Of a stretch of 64,000 nucleotides of DNA, positions 47,348 to 59,435 are shown in pieces. Source of the stretch: Morella rubra (Eukaryota; Streptophyta; Magnoliopsida; Fagales; Myricaceae); assembly GCA_003952965.2 (NCBI GenBank), contig CM025854.1, forward strand, positions 28,531,364 to 28,595,363, in the 5' to 3' direction. Both the position numbers and the translations under genes were made by a program. The notes beneath the pieces are model-generated. The model had not been told where the DNA came from. It was given only the letters and a program-made list of their open reading frames with translations, and did no database searches. Each line of letters begins with the position of its first letter. Position 1 is the stretch's first letter.

Positions 47348-50085
47348 GAAGGGGGTGAATGTTGCCTACAAAAAAAGAATTGACTGCTTTTGTGGTATGG
47401 CTAGATGTTGGTTTTCCTTCGGCAATATGGTAGCTAATCTGCAGAAGATTGATTCCATTTTGGTTGGTCATTTGTATTCATTAGCGATTGGTACGCACTT
47501 GTTCAGGCATCTTGTACTGTGTGGATAAGATTCCTAATTAATATGTGTCACCGGCTATTTCTAGGATGCACTGGCTGGAAAATTGCTATAGACAATCCTT
47601 AGAGGATTTGAACTGCTTGTGCCTAAGGAAGTCGCTCACTTGATTGCAGTACTCTTTGTTCCTTGTTGAGGAAAAAAGCTTTGGTTTTACTTTTTAAACA
47701 TTACCCCCATAAATAAAAGTCCCCCAGAAACCTTGGGGTTGAGTTCTCGTTGTAGAAGTTTAGTGTGAAGAGTTGCATTTTACCCACTTGGTTCATTTGG
47801 TCAAAATTGTGACGATTCTTTTTCTTTTGGACTTTAGCTTTTCCATGGCATCCTCATATACTTCGCAGCTGAAAAGGGTTTCAAGAATGTGACCTCCTGT
47901 GAACAGAGTACAACTTCTTAAAACACAATTTGTCAACTCAAACTCAACCGTGAGGAGTTCGATCTGTAGAACTGCGGACTCTTCTCTCTCTCTCTCTCTT
48001 GCAGGGCCACTGGGTGAACAAGTAGGGGAATGAATTATGCAGATCCAGTGCATGGTAAATATATCAACCTCGGATCTCTAGAATGTTGTAATTTTCGTAT
48101 TCAGATTGTGAATTCGAAAATCCTCATGAGCATTATTTAGTGCACGAGTAAGACAATATTTAGTGCATGGTAAAGAGCATTTTTTCAGTCAAACATAAAC
48201 GCATCCGTGTAACCTCTCTTTCCTGACTGTCTGTTTCCTCGAGTACTGGCTTCGTGTTATTTCTGTTCTTGAAAAATCTCCAACCGGAAGGTTTGGTGCT
48301 TTGGGATGATTTACTTAACAATGTAACGAAAAATTCTTTAATGAACTCCATTTCACCTGGGAATAAAAAGGGTTAGATCTCCAATAAATCATGCTTCTCT
48401 AATTTATTGTTTGAATAAGATGATTTAACTCGTAGATAGATAAATAAATCATGTGGACTTTATAACATTCGACACTCCTTGTATTAATGATCAACAATAC
48501 GAGTTTTATAACATCGTACCCAAATGCTTTGCTAAGTTGTGAATGGATGGTTTAGAGTGAGCCACTATTTATATGCTCTCTCTCTCTCTCTCACGAAAAT
48601 CATTTTGCTATACCAAAACGACACAAAACCCATGCTCCAACTCTCAAAATATGAGGATAGGACATAGTATGAGTATCGATAAAAAAAAACCAACTCATTT
48701 ATTTCAGCCGTTACTTGTTAAACTTGTCAAAAAAATCTTGATAATTATTGTGTAATATCGTATCTTTAACTCAATTAGAATGAGGTTAGTTATTAATATT
48801 CTTGTATTACGGCAGGAAGTTGAATATTATTTATAGATTTAATTCTTAATTTACAACTATTTGAGATCCATGTTAAGATGCTTGGAATAAAATCATCAAG
48901 ATTACAAAAACTAGACAATTAAAACTTGAGTACTTAAATATCACGTAAACTATCAGACTTTGTACATATATGCTCAAACAAAACAATTAGAGTCGCTTAG
49001 GGAAGGAAAAAACAAAAAGGAAGCAAAGCTTGATCGATTAAAAAATTACTCAAATTATAAGGCTCGGTTTATATAGAAGACAAAATTGTATTGACAGAAA
49101 CGGAAAGAAACAAACTAAAATGAAGGAAAAAGTGATACTTTATTCCCAAACTATATTGCGGTATCAACTTCGACTCTTCAATTATCAATAAATACGGTGA
49201 TTTACGTCATTTAATTTTTAAAAGTTTTCAATATATATCTTTTATTCAACCGATTAAATCAGTATTAACATAGCGTTTACTAATCAAATCATCATTAAAA
49301 AAATTTATATATCCTCACTTTTATATTAATTTTTTTCACTTTTCACCACCTCTTTAAATTTTTTTATTCTTTCTTCTCACTTTTCTTATTAATTCTCGTA
49401 CTTAAAAATTTAATCATTCCAAAATTTTGTTTTCAAATCCATGTAAATTAAACAAAAAAAAATTATACAAAATGGCCTTTCAAGACAAAGTTACTATAAA
49501 ATATTAAATAATATAAATAAAAATAATATCTTTCAATAAAGCTATTGAAACTTTATTTCTTAAAAAAAAAATCGTTTAAAGGGGTATTTTCATTATTTTA
49601 CGTGCTTTTCCGTCCGTTTGACTTGAATCAATATTTAAACCGGAAGCTGTTGTCCTATAATTATGGGCCGCTGTTCTCCTAGAATGAAAATCTGTGGACG
49701 GTCTTTACCCAAAAAAAAAAAAAAAAAAATCTGTGGACGACGTATGCAAACGGGATAGCCAATGAAGAAATGCCAGCAGCGCTAAAAAGAATCTTTTACC
49801 GGAAAGAATTGTCTCCTGTCATATACTCCTTGGGTCCCGACAAAACGATTTAAAACTACAACAGTAAAAACAGCGGGAACCACTTGACGACTTTGGTTAT
49901 CTTCACGGACATTGACTCCCCACTACCTGAATGACAGATAGGACAAAGAGGTCCCGCTGCATAGCCACCTAATCCACCTACCTGGACTCTGGAAACGTGG
50001 CGTAATACCATTCGTCCTTCATCTAAGAAAGAAACTATGCTTAAATTTTATGATCTCCAGACATATTTTACATTTTCGTCTTCCA
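47348..50085. other. Spacer, AT-rich, no gene
   Basis: CT microsatellites lie at about 47,980-48,000 and 48,576-48,592. Between about 49,130 and 49,680 there is a stretch with CGTCCGTTTGACTTG and GGGGTATTTTCATTATTTTA that weakly recalls the arms of the foldback MITE at 16,241-16,622. The last 300 bases are probably the F-box gene promoter. ORFs are short and unconvincing. Confidence 0.5.
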
Positions 50086-50136
50086 AATGGAACCAGGCCT
50101 TCTTCCCATTCCTGCGTTTGCTTGCAGCGCCTCTCT

Positions 50137-51858
50137 GTAAGTGTACTGTTCTCTTTACGATACTGCCCCTACCGAATTTCCGATTCTTCCCTAAGTGAAA
50201 TGGTTTGATTATCGTCAATATGTTTGTGCTTCTCTCTGATTTTTCTTTTTCGTTTTATCACTTGCTAAAAGCGTGTTTTATTCGAGCAGAGTTTGGTTTT
50301 ATAGGGTTTCGGGATGCACACAATGGAGGATTCTTAAGCTGAGGTGAGAATTTTGGTTGTCAATTTTATGCTCACTACGATCTGGTCCACTCTCAGATTC
50401 TTTGACTGTCTTTTTTTAGTTTTGATGGGGGCTAGGGTTTTGTGAGGGTATTCATTTTCCTTGCTTATTTTATGGAGTGAAGTTGAGAACTAACTTGGGT
50501 TTTGTTTGGATTTTATTTATAGCTAAGAAATTCTGTATAGTTATGTGGAAAATGCTTGGGATGTTATCTGGAGGGCCAGTGGATCTAGGATTTTCGAAGA
50601 TAGTAACATGCAATTGAGAAAGTATGCCGAAATTACGTTTATTTTTCTGTTACTTAAAATTGTGGGATTTGACTAAGTAATTGACAGATAATTTTGGCTT
50701 TGAATTGTTTGGGTTTGTTTTAACGACTGCAGCTTGATTTTTGTTTAACTATATTTGGTCGCTCTCTTGTTTCTTTATAAAGCCAGGTTCGGGTTCTTGA
50801 AAATGTTCTAATTGGTGGGCCTTGTGGAATGTGAAGAATCTTCAGGTGGGTCTTAATTCTACTGAGAGGTCGAACTATTATATTTTAGTGTATTGCATAA
50901 TTTCTGCGTTTTAAGTAAATGCCATTGCAGTATCTGCCTCCAAAAGTGAGCACTTATATGCCATACCATTGTTACTGGACATAAATAGACTTCCTGTTTC
51001 GAATCAGAATTCTATCATTGGCTATTTTTCTCATGGGTATCAGTTCCTTGAAAATGGTGTAGTAGCCATATGGAAACATTTACCATGGAGATGTTCACTT
51101 TCTATGGGAGAGTTTGAGATAAGGGCAGTACTTCCCATTACTTTTACTTGTGTGTACTTAGAAAAGGAGATCAAGCAATTGCTCCATGTGTATGTCTTGA
51201 CTTTTATGTCTCCTTGTGCATATGTAATGTGCATAAGTTAACTGCTTTTGACATCTGGAGTGTTTGATTTTCCTTCAGGCCTGGTGACCATATTGTCTCT
51301 TTTACCCTTTTTGCCGACATATTTGATGCGCAGCTTGGCTTGCATGTAACAATTTTTAATGACAAATCCTGAGGTTTATGTCTTCTGATTTTATCTTCCT
51401 GAATACCTTTAGATGATGAGAGAAAGAACTTTACTTATTAGATAACACGTTGTCCCTTAGAAGTGTTAGTTTCCACATTGAATACAACATTCTTTAACCT
51501 TTCTAGATCCTAAATCATCATTGCCAACAGTTGTTTTCCCTTTGTAGTGAGAAAATATTTGGAATGTGAAGCATTTGAATAGGCTGTCGGGAATAGTACT
51601 TTGTCTGATGTTTCAGTGCACATAGAAATGGCTGTTTGATTTCATTACAGTTTCCGTGGTTGAGAAGTGAGTGCCGGTGTTATTTTCTTACCTTTTAGGT
51701 TCTAGAATCGAGTAGTTTTTCGGTAATTTCTACAATTGAGATCATAGGGTTTGTGATTTTGGTTCTTTTTACATAGTGTCTGGTTGGAAAACTTGGTCAT
51801 ATCTTGTTGTCATTTTTTCTTCTGATATATGACAAGGATTTGTGACTATTGTTAATAG
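50137..51858 (+). other. Leader intron(s) of the F-box gene
   Basis: CTCTCT|GTAAGT at 50,137 is a strong donor after a likely leader exon, and GTTAATAG| ends at 51,858, ten bases before the start codon. The 1.7 kb between is T-rich and without coding sequence. Intermediate alternative leader exons cannot be excluded. Confidence 0.5.
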
Positions 51859-51868
51859 GTGGCTGACA

Positions 51869-52615
51869 ATGATCCTGACAAAACAATATCGTTGCATACA
51901 CTCAGCAAGCTGTCATTGCACAAAAGGGCATCTAAGCGAAGATGTGATATTCCTAGTATTCCAACGTTTAAACTGGAACCCCAAGATGATTGCTGCTCTT
52001 TCCTGTGTATGTAAGTGGTTTGATGATCTTGCAAAGAGGGTGCTTTGGAAGGAGTTTTGCCGAACTAGAGCACCAAAGATGATGCTTGATCTCCAATCTA
52101 GTGGAAGTCACAATGTTGATGGGAACTGGAGAGCCCTTGGGAAGCTACTTATTTACTGTTCAGGATGTAAGAAGGGTGGTCTGTTTAATGGCATTTCAAT
52201 ACCGGGCCACTTTGTTTATAGGACACGGTTCTCTAGGACATCAGGGAAGAGTTTTCTTTTGCCACAATGCAGAACAGATGTTTTGTATGTGTCTGACCCT
52301 TGTGAACATCTTGATCAAGCGGAAGAGGGGGATGTAGGGTTCTTCCGCGGAGTTTTCAAGTCGTTCTCAATGTCAAAAGTACGGAAGATGCTGATTAAAA
52401 GGGAGGCGCATTTTCATCCAACAGAGGTGTGCCCATATTGTAAAGCAAAGTTGTGGAACATGCTGCAAGCTAAGATGATACCGCAAAGCGCTAGCTGCAG
52501 GGTGGGTGCTTATGAGGATTGCATCGAGTATTATGTGTGTCTCAACGGACATATGCTTGGAGTCTGCACTCTTTTACCTTTGTCTGATTCTGAAGAGGCA
52601 TCTGAGTTGGAGTGA
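51869..52615 (+). CDS. EDL2: EID1-like F-box protein
   Basis: A single coding exon of 248 residues starts MILTKQYRCIHSASCHCTKG. The F-box is at about residues 19-62 (GHLSEDVIFLVFQRLNWNP through LWKEFCRTRAP). The remainder has the EID1-like pattern: GNWRALGKLLIYCSGCKKG, HFVYRTRFSRTSGKSFLLP, VSDPCEHLD, and a Cys-rich C-terminal block with CPYCKAKLW, ending in an acidic tail. EID1-family proteins are SCF ubiquitin-ligase adaptors linked to phytochrome A signalling and, for EDL3, to abscisic acid and the clock (family knowledge). Assignment to EDL2 rather than EDL1 is from memory of sequence and less sure than the family. The frame is open upstream, but the splice acceptor at 51858 and conservation favour this ATG. 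Confidence 0.9.
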   Translation: MILTKQYRCIHSASCHCTKGHLSEDVIFLVFQRLNWNPKMIAALSCVCKWFDDLAKRVLWKEFCRTRAPKMMLDLQSSGSHNVDGNWRALGKLLIYCSGCKKGGLFNGISIPGHFVYRTRFSRTSGKSFLLPQCRTDVLYVSDPCEHLDQAEEGDVGFFRGVFKSFSMSKVRKMLIKREAHFHPTEVCPYCKAKLWNMLQAKMIPQSASCRVGAYEDCIEYYVCLNGHMLGVCTLLPLSDSEEASELE

Positions 52616-54648
52616 TAGTTTTGGAATGAAACTCAGGTATCCTCTTGAACCAAATATTTCTGTTTTTGTCAGATGAAACTTCGGGGAGATCATGAAAGAT
52701 TTCTTCTTTCAGCCCTCAGATTAATAAGCTTTTATTTATTTATTGTGAAATGCGATTTTACCGGCCTGAGCACATTTTTGTAGTCATTTCTAGAATGATA
52801 CCGGACATCCCTAATGCCGTAGATAGGAATTAGATACATCAAAAAAGAGAAAGATAAAAATTGACTCTTGAGATATCTTGGATGGGTCCGCAAACAACTG
52901 GAGTGGAATTTTTTGGGTGGGACCTGTTGCATGGCAAACTACCTCACAGGTCTGTGTTCTTGATGGAGGCTAGGGTTTTATGTGCTTAAAGAAGCTTTAT
53001 GTTTGGAGGTCAACTGTATAAGTAGGTAGTTCTGAGTCAGGAAAAACAGCTTATTAAGCACTTGTTGTCCTTGAAAATTTGTTGCTGGGCATCAAGCATT
53101 CTGAATTCCAACAATGATCCTCTTTTTTAGTATCACTTCTAGACTCTAATCGAACTTTTAGATGCAACACCTTTGTTGGACAATTATTGCCTTAAAATTG
53201 AAGTTGATCCTAGCTCATGGTATGTCTGATTGTCTTACGCTTCCTATGTTGTCTATTTTGGCTAATGCTGTTATGTCGGTGCAACTCTGGAAAAGTAACT
53301 TCTTAGTGGAAGTGAATATAATTTTTCATTAATACGTCGACATTGTCCAGGAGAGTTTCATACCTAAAAGGAACCACTGAGACCGCCCCAATTAGTTGGG
53401 ATTAAGACTTACGAGTTGAGTAGTACACTTTTATATCCCTTTCTTTCTGTGTCTATCATTGATTGGCTACTAGCCATTTTTTTTAACTAAGCAAGTCCTA
53501 ACATTTTTAATATGGCTAATGTGCCCTTTCTGTGGACAGAATCCTTTCTAGCTAGACATAAGATTTCCTCGGACAGATTACTAATCCTTGCAATCATATA
53601 TCTGGGTAGGTCAAAAATGTGATAAGCTGTTGTTTGTGGAGCTGGAATCAATCATAACAATTTCGTATGGACTTTCGAGTCTGCTGCTTATCAGTCTTGC
53701 TCTGGCCAGACATGTCCCAGCTAAAGGCCAAAAGCAGCTGCTAACCATTTCTTTGTAAATCATCCTTTACATGAATGTCAATGTGAACCATATGATACAA
53801 TGTACATCTATATATGATCCATATGTCAATGAACGGCAGGGTGGTTTGTGTAATAATTCATACACACTCGTTTGTGGTGAACAAGCTGCTTTAATTCGTT
53901 ACAAATTGTGCCCCTTAATTACAAACTTTGGTTCCCTCCTTTTGTGAATGGTGCTCTGAGTTGGATTATAGCAATATACATACCACTTTTGAGAACTCGA
54001 GCCTTTGGCATTCTTGTACAAAATCAGAGACGTGTAATTTGTGCTCATTTCTTACAATACTTGTTCAATGCTTTAAGCCTTGTAATATGCCCCTTTTTTT
54101 TTTCTTCTTCAAAGAAACACCATCCATTAGGAGTGTTTTCTATCAAATCCTAAATGTATATCTTATAACAGAATCTGCTAGTTGTCACAAGGTTGTAAGA
54201 TAATCGAAGCTGTCCAAGTTGTCTTAGGTCAATTGATACAATTAACAAAAAAAAGAAAAGAAAAGTGAAAGCATAAACAATATTTTGTTATCTTAAGAAA
54301 TATAATGTAAACGTAAACTGTAACTGTGATATTAATCAAACTTGTACTTCTATTTTGTTAGGATTCAAAAATATCATCATATCTATACGAGTTTGATTAG
54401 GATTCCCTTAGCATAAGCAGTGGTATAATTAGAGAATTTATAAAGTGAAGCATGGCTTCATCCGTTTCAACAAGGTTTATCTTGTGCCAAGAGACAAGTT
54501 GGTTTACAGGAACTGAAAAGCATCACAATGATAAAAAAAAATAAAAAAAGAAGACGAAGAAAAATAATAAATTACATAATAATTATCTCATGTTGTCAGA
54601 TTGTAAAGCCCAATTAACTGAAAATACGAATAGAACAACATCCAAGAA
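52616..54648. other. F-box gene 3' UTR and convergent spacer
   Basis: The F-box gene and the next gene point toward each other. The first few hundred bases are 3' UTR-like, with several TTATTT/AATAAG motifs. A SINE-like tail fragment sits near 53,378-53,430. No other gene is supported. Confidence 0.55.
53378..53430 (+). repeat. Possible SINE 3'-end remnant
   Basis: ACCGCCCCAATTAGTTGGGA followed by TTAAGACTT resembles the conserved 3' end of plant Au-type SINEs (AGTTGGGATTAAGGCTT, family knowledge). No tRNA-like head with A and B boxes was found upstream, so this is at best a truncated copy. Confidence 0.35.
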
Positions 54649-57450
54649 TCATACATCCTGCCTAACATCCGGTTCTTCAGCTCCAAATTCCAACCCTGCA
54701 ATGCTCATTGGGCCGATGTTAACTGCAGAATTTAACACTCAATTTAAGGGACTTGACATGCATTTGAAGTTTCAAGGTAAAAATATTTGCCATATGACCA
54801 CACAATAGAGAGCTGTACGTATTGAACAGAACTATGGATTAGCTACCAATACAGAAGCTTTTCCGTAGAATATAACACAGTGAGAGAGAGGACAGGGTGA
54901 CCGAAGGATAAGGGGAGGAAAACTGCATCACATACCAACAGCATCTAACCCGGCCAATTTTGGCATGAACTGTCTGATATGATCTTCTGCTGCTTTCTCA
55001 GCTTTCAGTGTCTCACAAACAAAACAAACCAAAAGCTTCTTTTTCCCGTCCTTATGCTCAACCAAACCCACAACATCCTGCTCCCAACTACCTCCAAATT
55101 AACAAGAGCATGAAATTCACATGCAATGAAGATCAGTATTGACTAAGCAAGAGATGTCAACTAAAAAGAAAAGAATTTTGGATTCTTTTTTTTTTGGGGA
55201 GGGGTAATTAATTTCGTGTTCCTTTTTAATACAAAATTATGGATGATTACAATTTTCCTATATTTAGCACCCTAGTGATCGAAATTCAGGTTTCTTAGGC
55301 AAAAAGCATCAGAAAAACAATTCTCATGGTCATATAGTTTAATAATTCTCCCAGTCCACATGCTTCATAGACATTTGTTGCATGAAATAAATCAGACGAA
55401 ACCCAGAGCTAAAGTAATTTTTTTTTAAAAAAGACATAAGATTTTAAAAGGATAAAAAAAATGTGAATGAAAGGTACCCTGCTTAGAAAACCAGAAAGAT
55501 CAGCGAAGATATAGCTTACCCATGAGCATGATCAATGCTGTGGAAGCGAGCAGCATCATGGCCTCGACACTCCACAACTACAGCTTGTTCCTTCTTTCTC
55601 TGCGATATATCAAAACCCATTGGAGAGAAACCAAGGAAATATTAAAGAGTAAATGAAAAGTGAACTTCCTAGAAAGTGATAATTACAGATTATCTTATTG
55701 CGTTTCAGAAACTGTCATCTAAACCACCATATGGATTGGAATAAATGAAAATCATCATCTTTTACATCCCAATTCACGAATTTGCTCATGTGCTGCACAT
55801 GGCTTCCTGGGAAAACGAAATTTTGTCCTCAACTGACCCTCGTTGGGACTTAAAGGTCCATGAAAGAAGTAGCGTAACAGCTCTAATATTCTTGCACTTG
55901 GAAACAGAACAGCCCTGCTCCGAACTATTTTGAGGACCAACTGAAGGTGAAATTTCAGGTTTCATAAAACACATGCTATTGGGATAGTAATATGCTTTAT
56001 TTTACTTTAAATGAAAGTTCTAACAAAGGGATAGAGGGAGTTCATAATCACCCCTAATCACCAAAACTTGTTTTGTATTAATGTGTTACCAAAGATTAAA
56101 GGAGGAAAAAGGTAAGATTGTAAAAAAGAAGCAAACAGTTCCTACCGTGTAGTCTATGATTGTGAGCTTGATCAAGCGGTAATCCTCACCCCTGCTGCAC
56201 TCTCTTTCACATTCCAACTCTTTCACCATGTAAAAATTCCCACCCAAAAAAAGAAGGTTCAGAGTACAAATAACGAGAAACACATATCTAATACCATGGT
56301 ACAACAATGTAGACCAATCCTCCGCCAGTGAAAAAGGCCAACTAAGGTGGAGAAATCTTCAAAGGCTACATCCATAAGGGCATCATTCACCTAGCAAACA
56401 TATTTAATGATGCTAACAATAGACTTCATGAAAGATTCTATTACAACTGTGCACACATTCACTTTTATTATCTTTATATTCTATCACTTTGATTCTCTTT
56501 GTCTTGATTCACGAATACATCTAGGGAAGACATATAAGCAGTCTAACCACTGTACATATATCAAGATTTATCAAGCATGTATTTTGGAGTTAAAACTCTC
56601 GCATAGAGTTTCCCCATCTGCAGCCTACATTGTACATCGTATTATGATCTAAAGGCGACCTAACTCGATCTAGATCATAGAAACGGAAGTGAAAAGCAAT
56701 CTACAGGCACACATTTGACATGCAACAAGGTTTCCAACAAGGAAAAGGATACCGCACCCCTTTTCACTGCATTGTTGGTTTTCATTTTACTTACCCCACT
56801 GCTTAAATTCTCTTACTTTCCCGACCACCTCCCAATGTGAAGTTCTATAACTGTTCTTCCCATTTCAAATTCACAACATTTTCCAAGGCGACTTAGGTAA
56901 CTTAAACAAGAATAAGAAGTATAAGAAGCAGCAACTCATAGAAACTGAACATCCTCAGAACCCAGAATTACAAATAGTCCTCCGATTCAATAATATGCTT
57001 GACCTACAGAAGTAAAATAAATGACGATGAAAGCAACTCCCAACGTACACCCTTTTTTTTTTTTGTGACACCAATGTGGACCCGGTTACCACCTCTACAA
57101 GAAACATCTGAAGAACCAATTGGCTTAATTCTAAGCCTACAAAAGAAACAAGGGATAACATGATAATCCTAAACAAGGAGAACAGACACGGGCACACACA
57201 AATGGTAATACCAGTGCCATGAAGGCCATAGCAGATAGAATGTGGAAGTTGGATGAAGTGCCCAGAGATGGACCCACATGGCAACAGTGCTATTGATGCA
57301 ACTCCTTCCACCACCTCTTCCACCTTCCCTCTCTCGGATACTACTCCTCCTGCTTCCTCTGCTGCATGTTTGCAAATGAAAAATTGAGGAAATGAACAAA
57401 TTTATTCAGAAGACAGGTAAACTGAAAAACAGATTTTACTCAGTACCCAT
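54649..57450 (-). CDS. Conserved plant protein of unknown function, 177 aa
   Basis: Six exons join in frame: 57450-57447, 57361-57212, 56219-56146, 55599-55520, 55087-54936 and 54722-54649. The product is 177 residues, beginning MAEEAGGVVSERGKVEEVVE. Conserved-looking blocks include GSISGHFIQLPHSICYGLHG, CERECSRGEDYRLIKLTIID, VVVECRGHDAARFHSIDHAH, DHIRQFMPKLAGLDAVVNIG and the acidic tail. No signal peptide, membrane segment or known catalytic motif is visible. I recognise this as a conserved plant single-domain family but cannot assign a function. The first coding exon holds only ATG plus one base; a stop codon (TAA) lies in frame two codons upstream, which supports that start. Exon 2 begins at a tandem CAGCAG acceptor. 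Confidence 0.85.
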
Positions 57451-57830
57451 GGATTAAATCCTCGAGAGAAAAATGCTCCCTTTTTCGGCGATTGCTGTCT
57501 CACTGTGTCTGTAATTAGGAGCACCTAGAAAGCAGACGTTATAAACGCTGCCGTTTGCGTGAATCTGAGAAAAAACGCTGCGTTCTAACGAGGAGGGCGG
57601 GAGCAGTTATAAATCATGATGTTAATTAAAGCGATGTTCAAACGGCGTCAGAAACGTAGCCTTGTTTATTAAAATTTTAACATTCTAAAATTTAATACAG
57701 TAAAATAATTATAATATAATCTAGAAATTTCGCTTACTTTTCCCCAGATAACATCTTTCTTCTAAGTAACTCAAACACCTTAACAATATGAGTTGTTTAC
57801 ACTGGTTTGTCGGTATTGCTGTCTTCGGAT

Positions 57831-58041
57831 GATGTGGCAAGCAGGTGGGAGATGTAAGCAGGTGTTATCTTAGAAAAAACGTGAAATTTAGACATATAGT
57901 ATTATTATAGAAAGACTGAGTAATAACACACAGGATTCAAATGGTATGGTTTGAAACTGACGTGTTGCGGAGATGTGGCAAGCAGGTGCCATCTTAGAAA
58001 AAACGTGAAATTTAGACATATAGTATTATTATAGAAAGACT
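57831..58041. repeat. Direct repeat with identical 51-bp core
   Basis: GATGTGGCAAGCAGGTG begins both copies. The 51-base core starting ATCTTAGAAAAAACGTGAAA is identical at 57,867-57,917 and 57,991-58,041. The first copy has an additional 17-base GGAGATGTAAGCAGGTG insertion, itself a partial repeat of the start. Confidence 0.92.
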
Positions 58042-58876
58042 ATACAAATTACGATAGCTGCATTGGAATTCTCCATTAAGGAGTTGGACTGGAGCTGACA
58101 AAATGACTTAAAAAAAATTGAAAGAAAAGCACAAAAACTTGTGTGTTACAAATTAAATTCAGTAACTATATTTTGAAAAAGTCAAACCCTAAAGATTAAG
58201 CCTTAATTAAAGCGCTGTTCCAACGAGGTCAGAAACATCCATATGGGTTGGGCTGAATGACATACGGGCTTCAAATAAACGGTACGGGCTAAAGACTTAC
58301 TAAGGAGCTCGCCCCAACTACTATGTTATGGGCTGGATCAGAAGTTCGGAACCTTGCCCCGGGGCCGCAGTAGATTTGTGGCTAAAGCAGTTTGGGTGTG
58401 ACTTTGGTTTTGTTTTCTGTAAAATGGTTTCCAAAATCCTTTTCAAACGACAAACGTAAATCTGACAATAAGAATAAGCGAATACGTTTTGTACCATCTG
58501 TCACGTATTCTATAATTTGTACCTCAAAATACAAAAATTGATAAATTGCAAGTCCTATTTTATTTTATTTATCTCAATAATAAAATCTTAACATAAAAGA
58601 AATCCAATATGTTTTAACTAGTTTGGGTATAAAATAAATCTAATATGTCAAACGTAAGTCAGAATACGGTGCAAAATATAATTATCTCATAAAAATAATA
58701 AATAACCTCGTAAAAATAATAAATATGAAGACACGTCGTGGTGCTCTTGAGACACTTATGTGGTGGGCATTTAGTCTAACCAAGTAGAATGTCAAAGCAG
58801 CAACTAAGAAAAAGGTTGACTATAAATTCTTTACTTATTAAAAAAAACCAAGAAAAAGGTTGAGGCGGAAAAATGA

Positions 58877-58938
58877 GTCTTTTATAGTCCGTAGCAAATA
58901 TAACAGAGAAATGTTTTTATAGTCCGTAGCAAACATAC
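58877..58938. repeat. 36-bp tandem repeat
   Basis: TTTTATAGTCCGTAGCAAA(T/C)ATA occurs twice, 36 bases apart, in the CLPB3 downstream spacer. Confidence 0.85.
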
Positions 58939-59435
58939 CAGTGAATTGTTGCTCTCATATAGCCATCGATACATTAATTTAGAAAATAGGTAAAATTATC
59001 TAAATGGCTTATGTAATTTCACTTTATTATAAATTGATTTCCAATACGCTTATATGTCCATTTTTAAACACTTAGATAATACTGACAAAAGATTAACTTA
59101 AAGTGTGAACGAAAAAACCCTATACATCATATTGGTAACCAATGAAACCAATTTGTAACAAAATAAGACCACTCACAAACGATTTGGATAATTTTTCCTA
59201 AAAATTATACCCCATTCAGAATATCTCGTAGTTTCTGTAAGAGCGCAAAGTAATATACAAGAGGAAGATCTCTTCAGTATTAGCTTATAATCTTTGATTC
59301 AAAATTTCTGTTCAAACCTTATATGGAGAAACTAAATACAAGAGGCTCGCTCAGGGAAAAAAAGAAAATACAAGAGACTCGGGGAATCGGTGAAAGAGCT
59401 TCTTTGTCGTGTGCAGCTGGAGTTTCTGAGCCAGT

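Larger units (their letters stand above)
57451..59435. other. Spacer between the 177-aa gene and CLPB3 with local duplications
   Basis: The side next to 57,450 is promoter and leader of the 177-aa gene. The interior is AT-rich and carries nested small duplications (57,622/58,203; 57,831-57,917/57,972-58,041; 58,879/58,915). The 59,200-59,435 part is CLPB3 3' UTR. No gene is seen. Confidence 0.6.
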
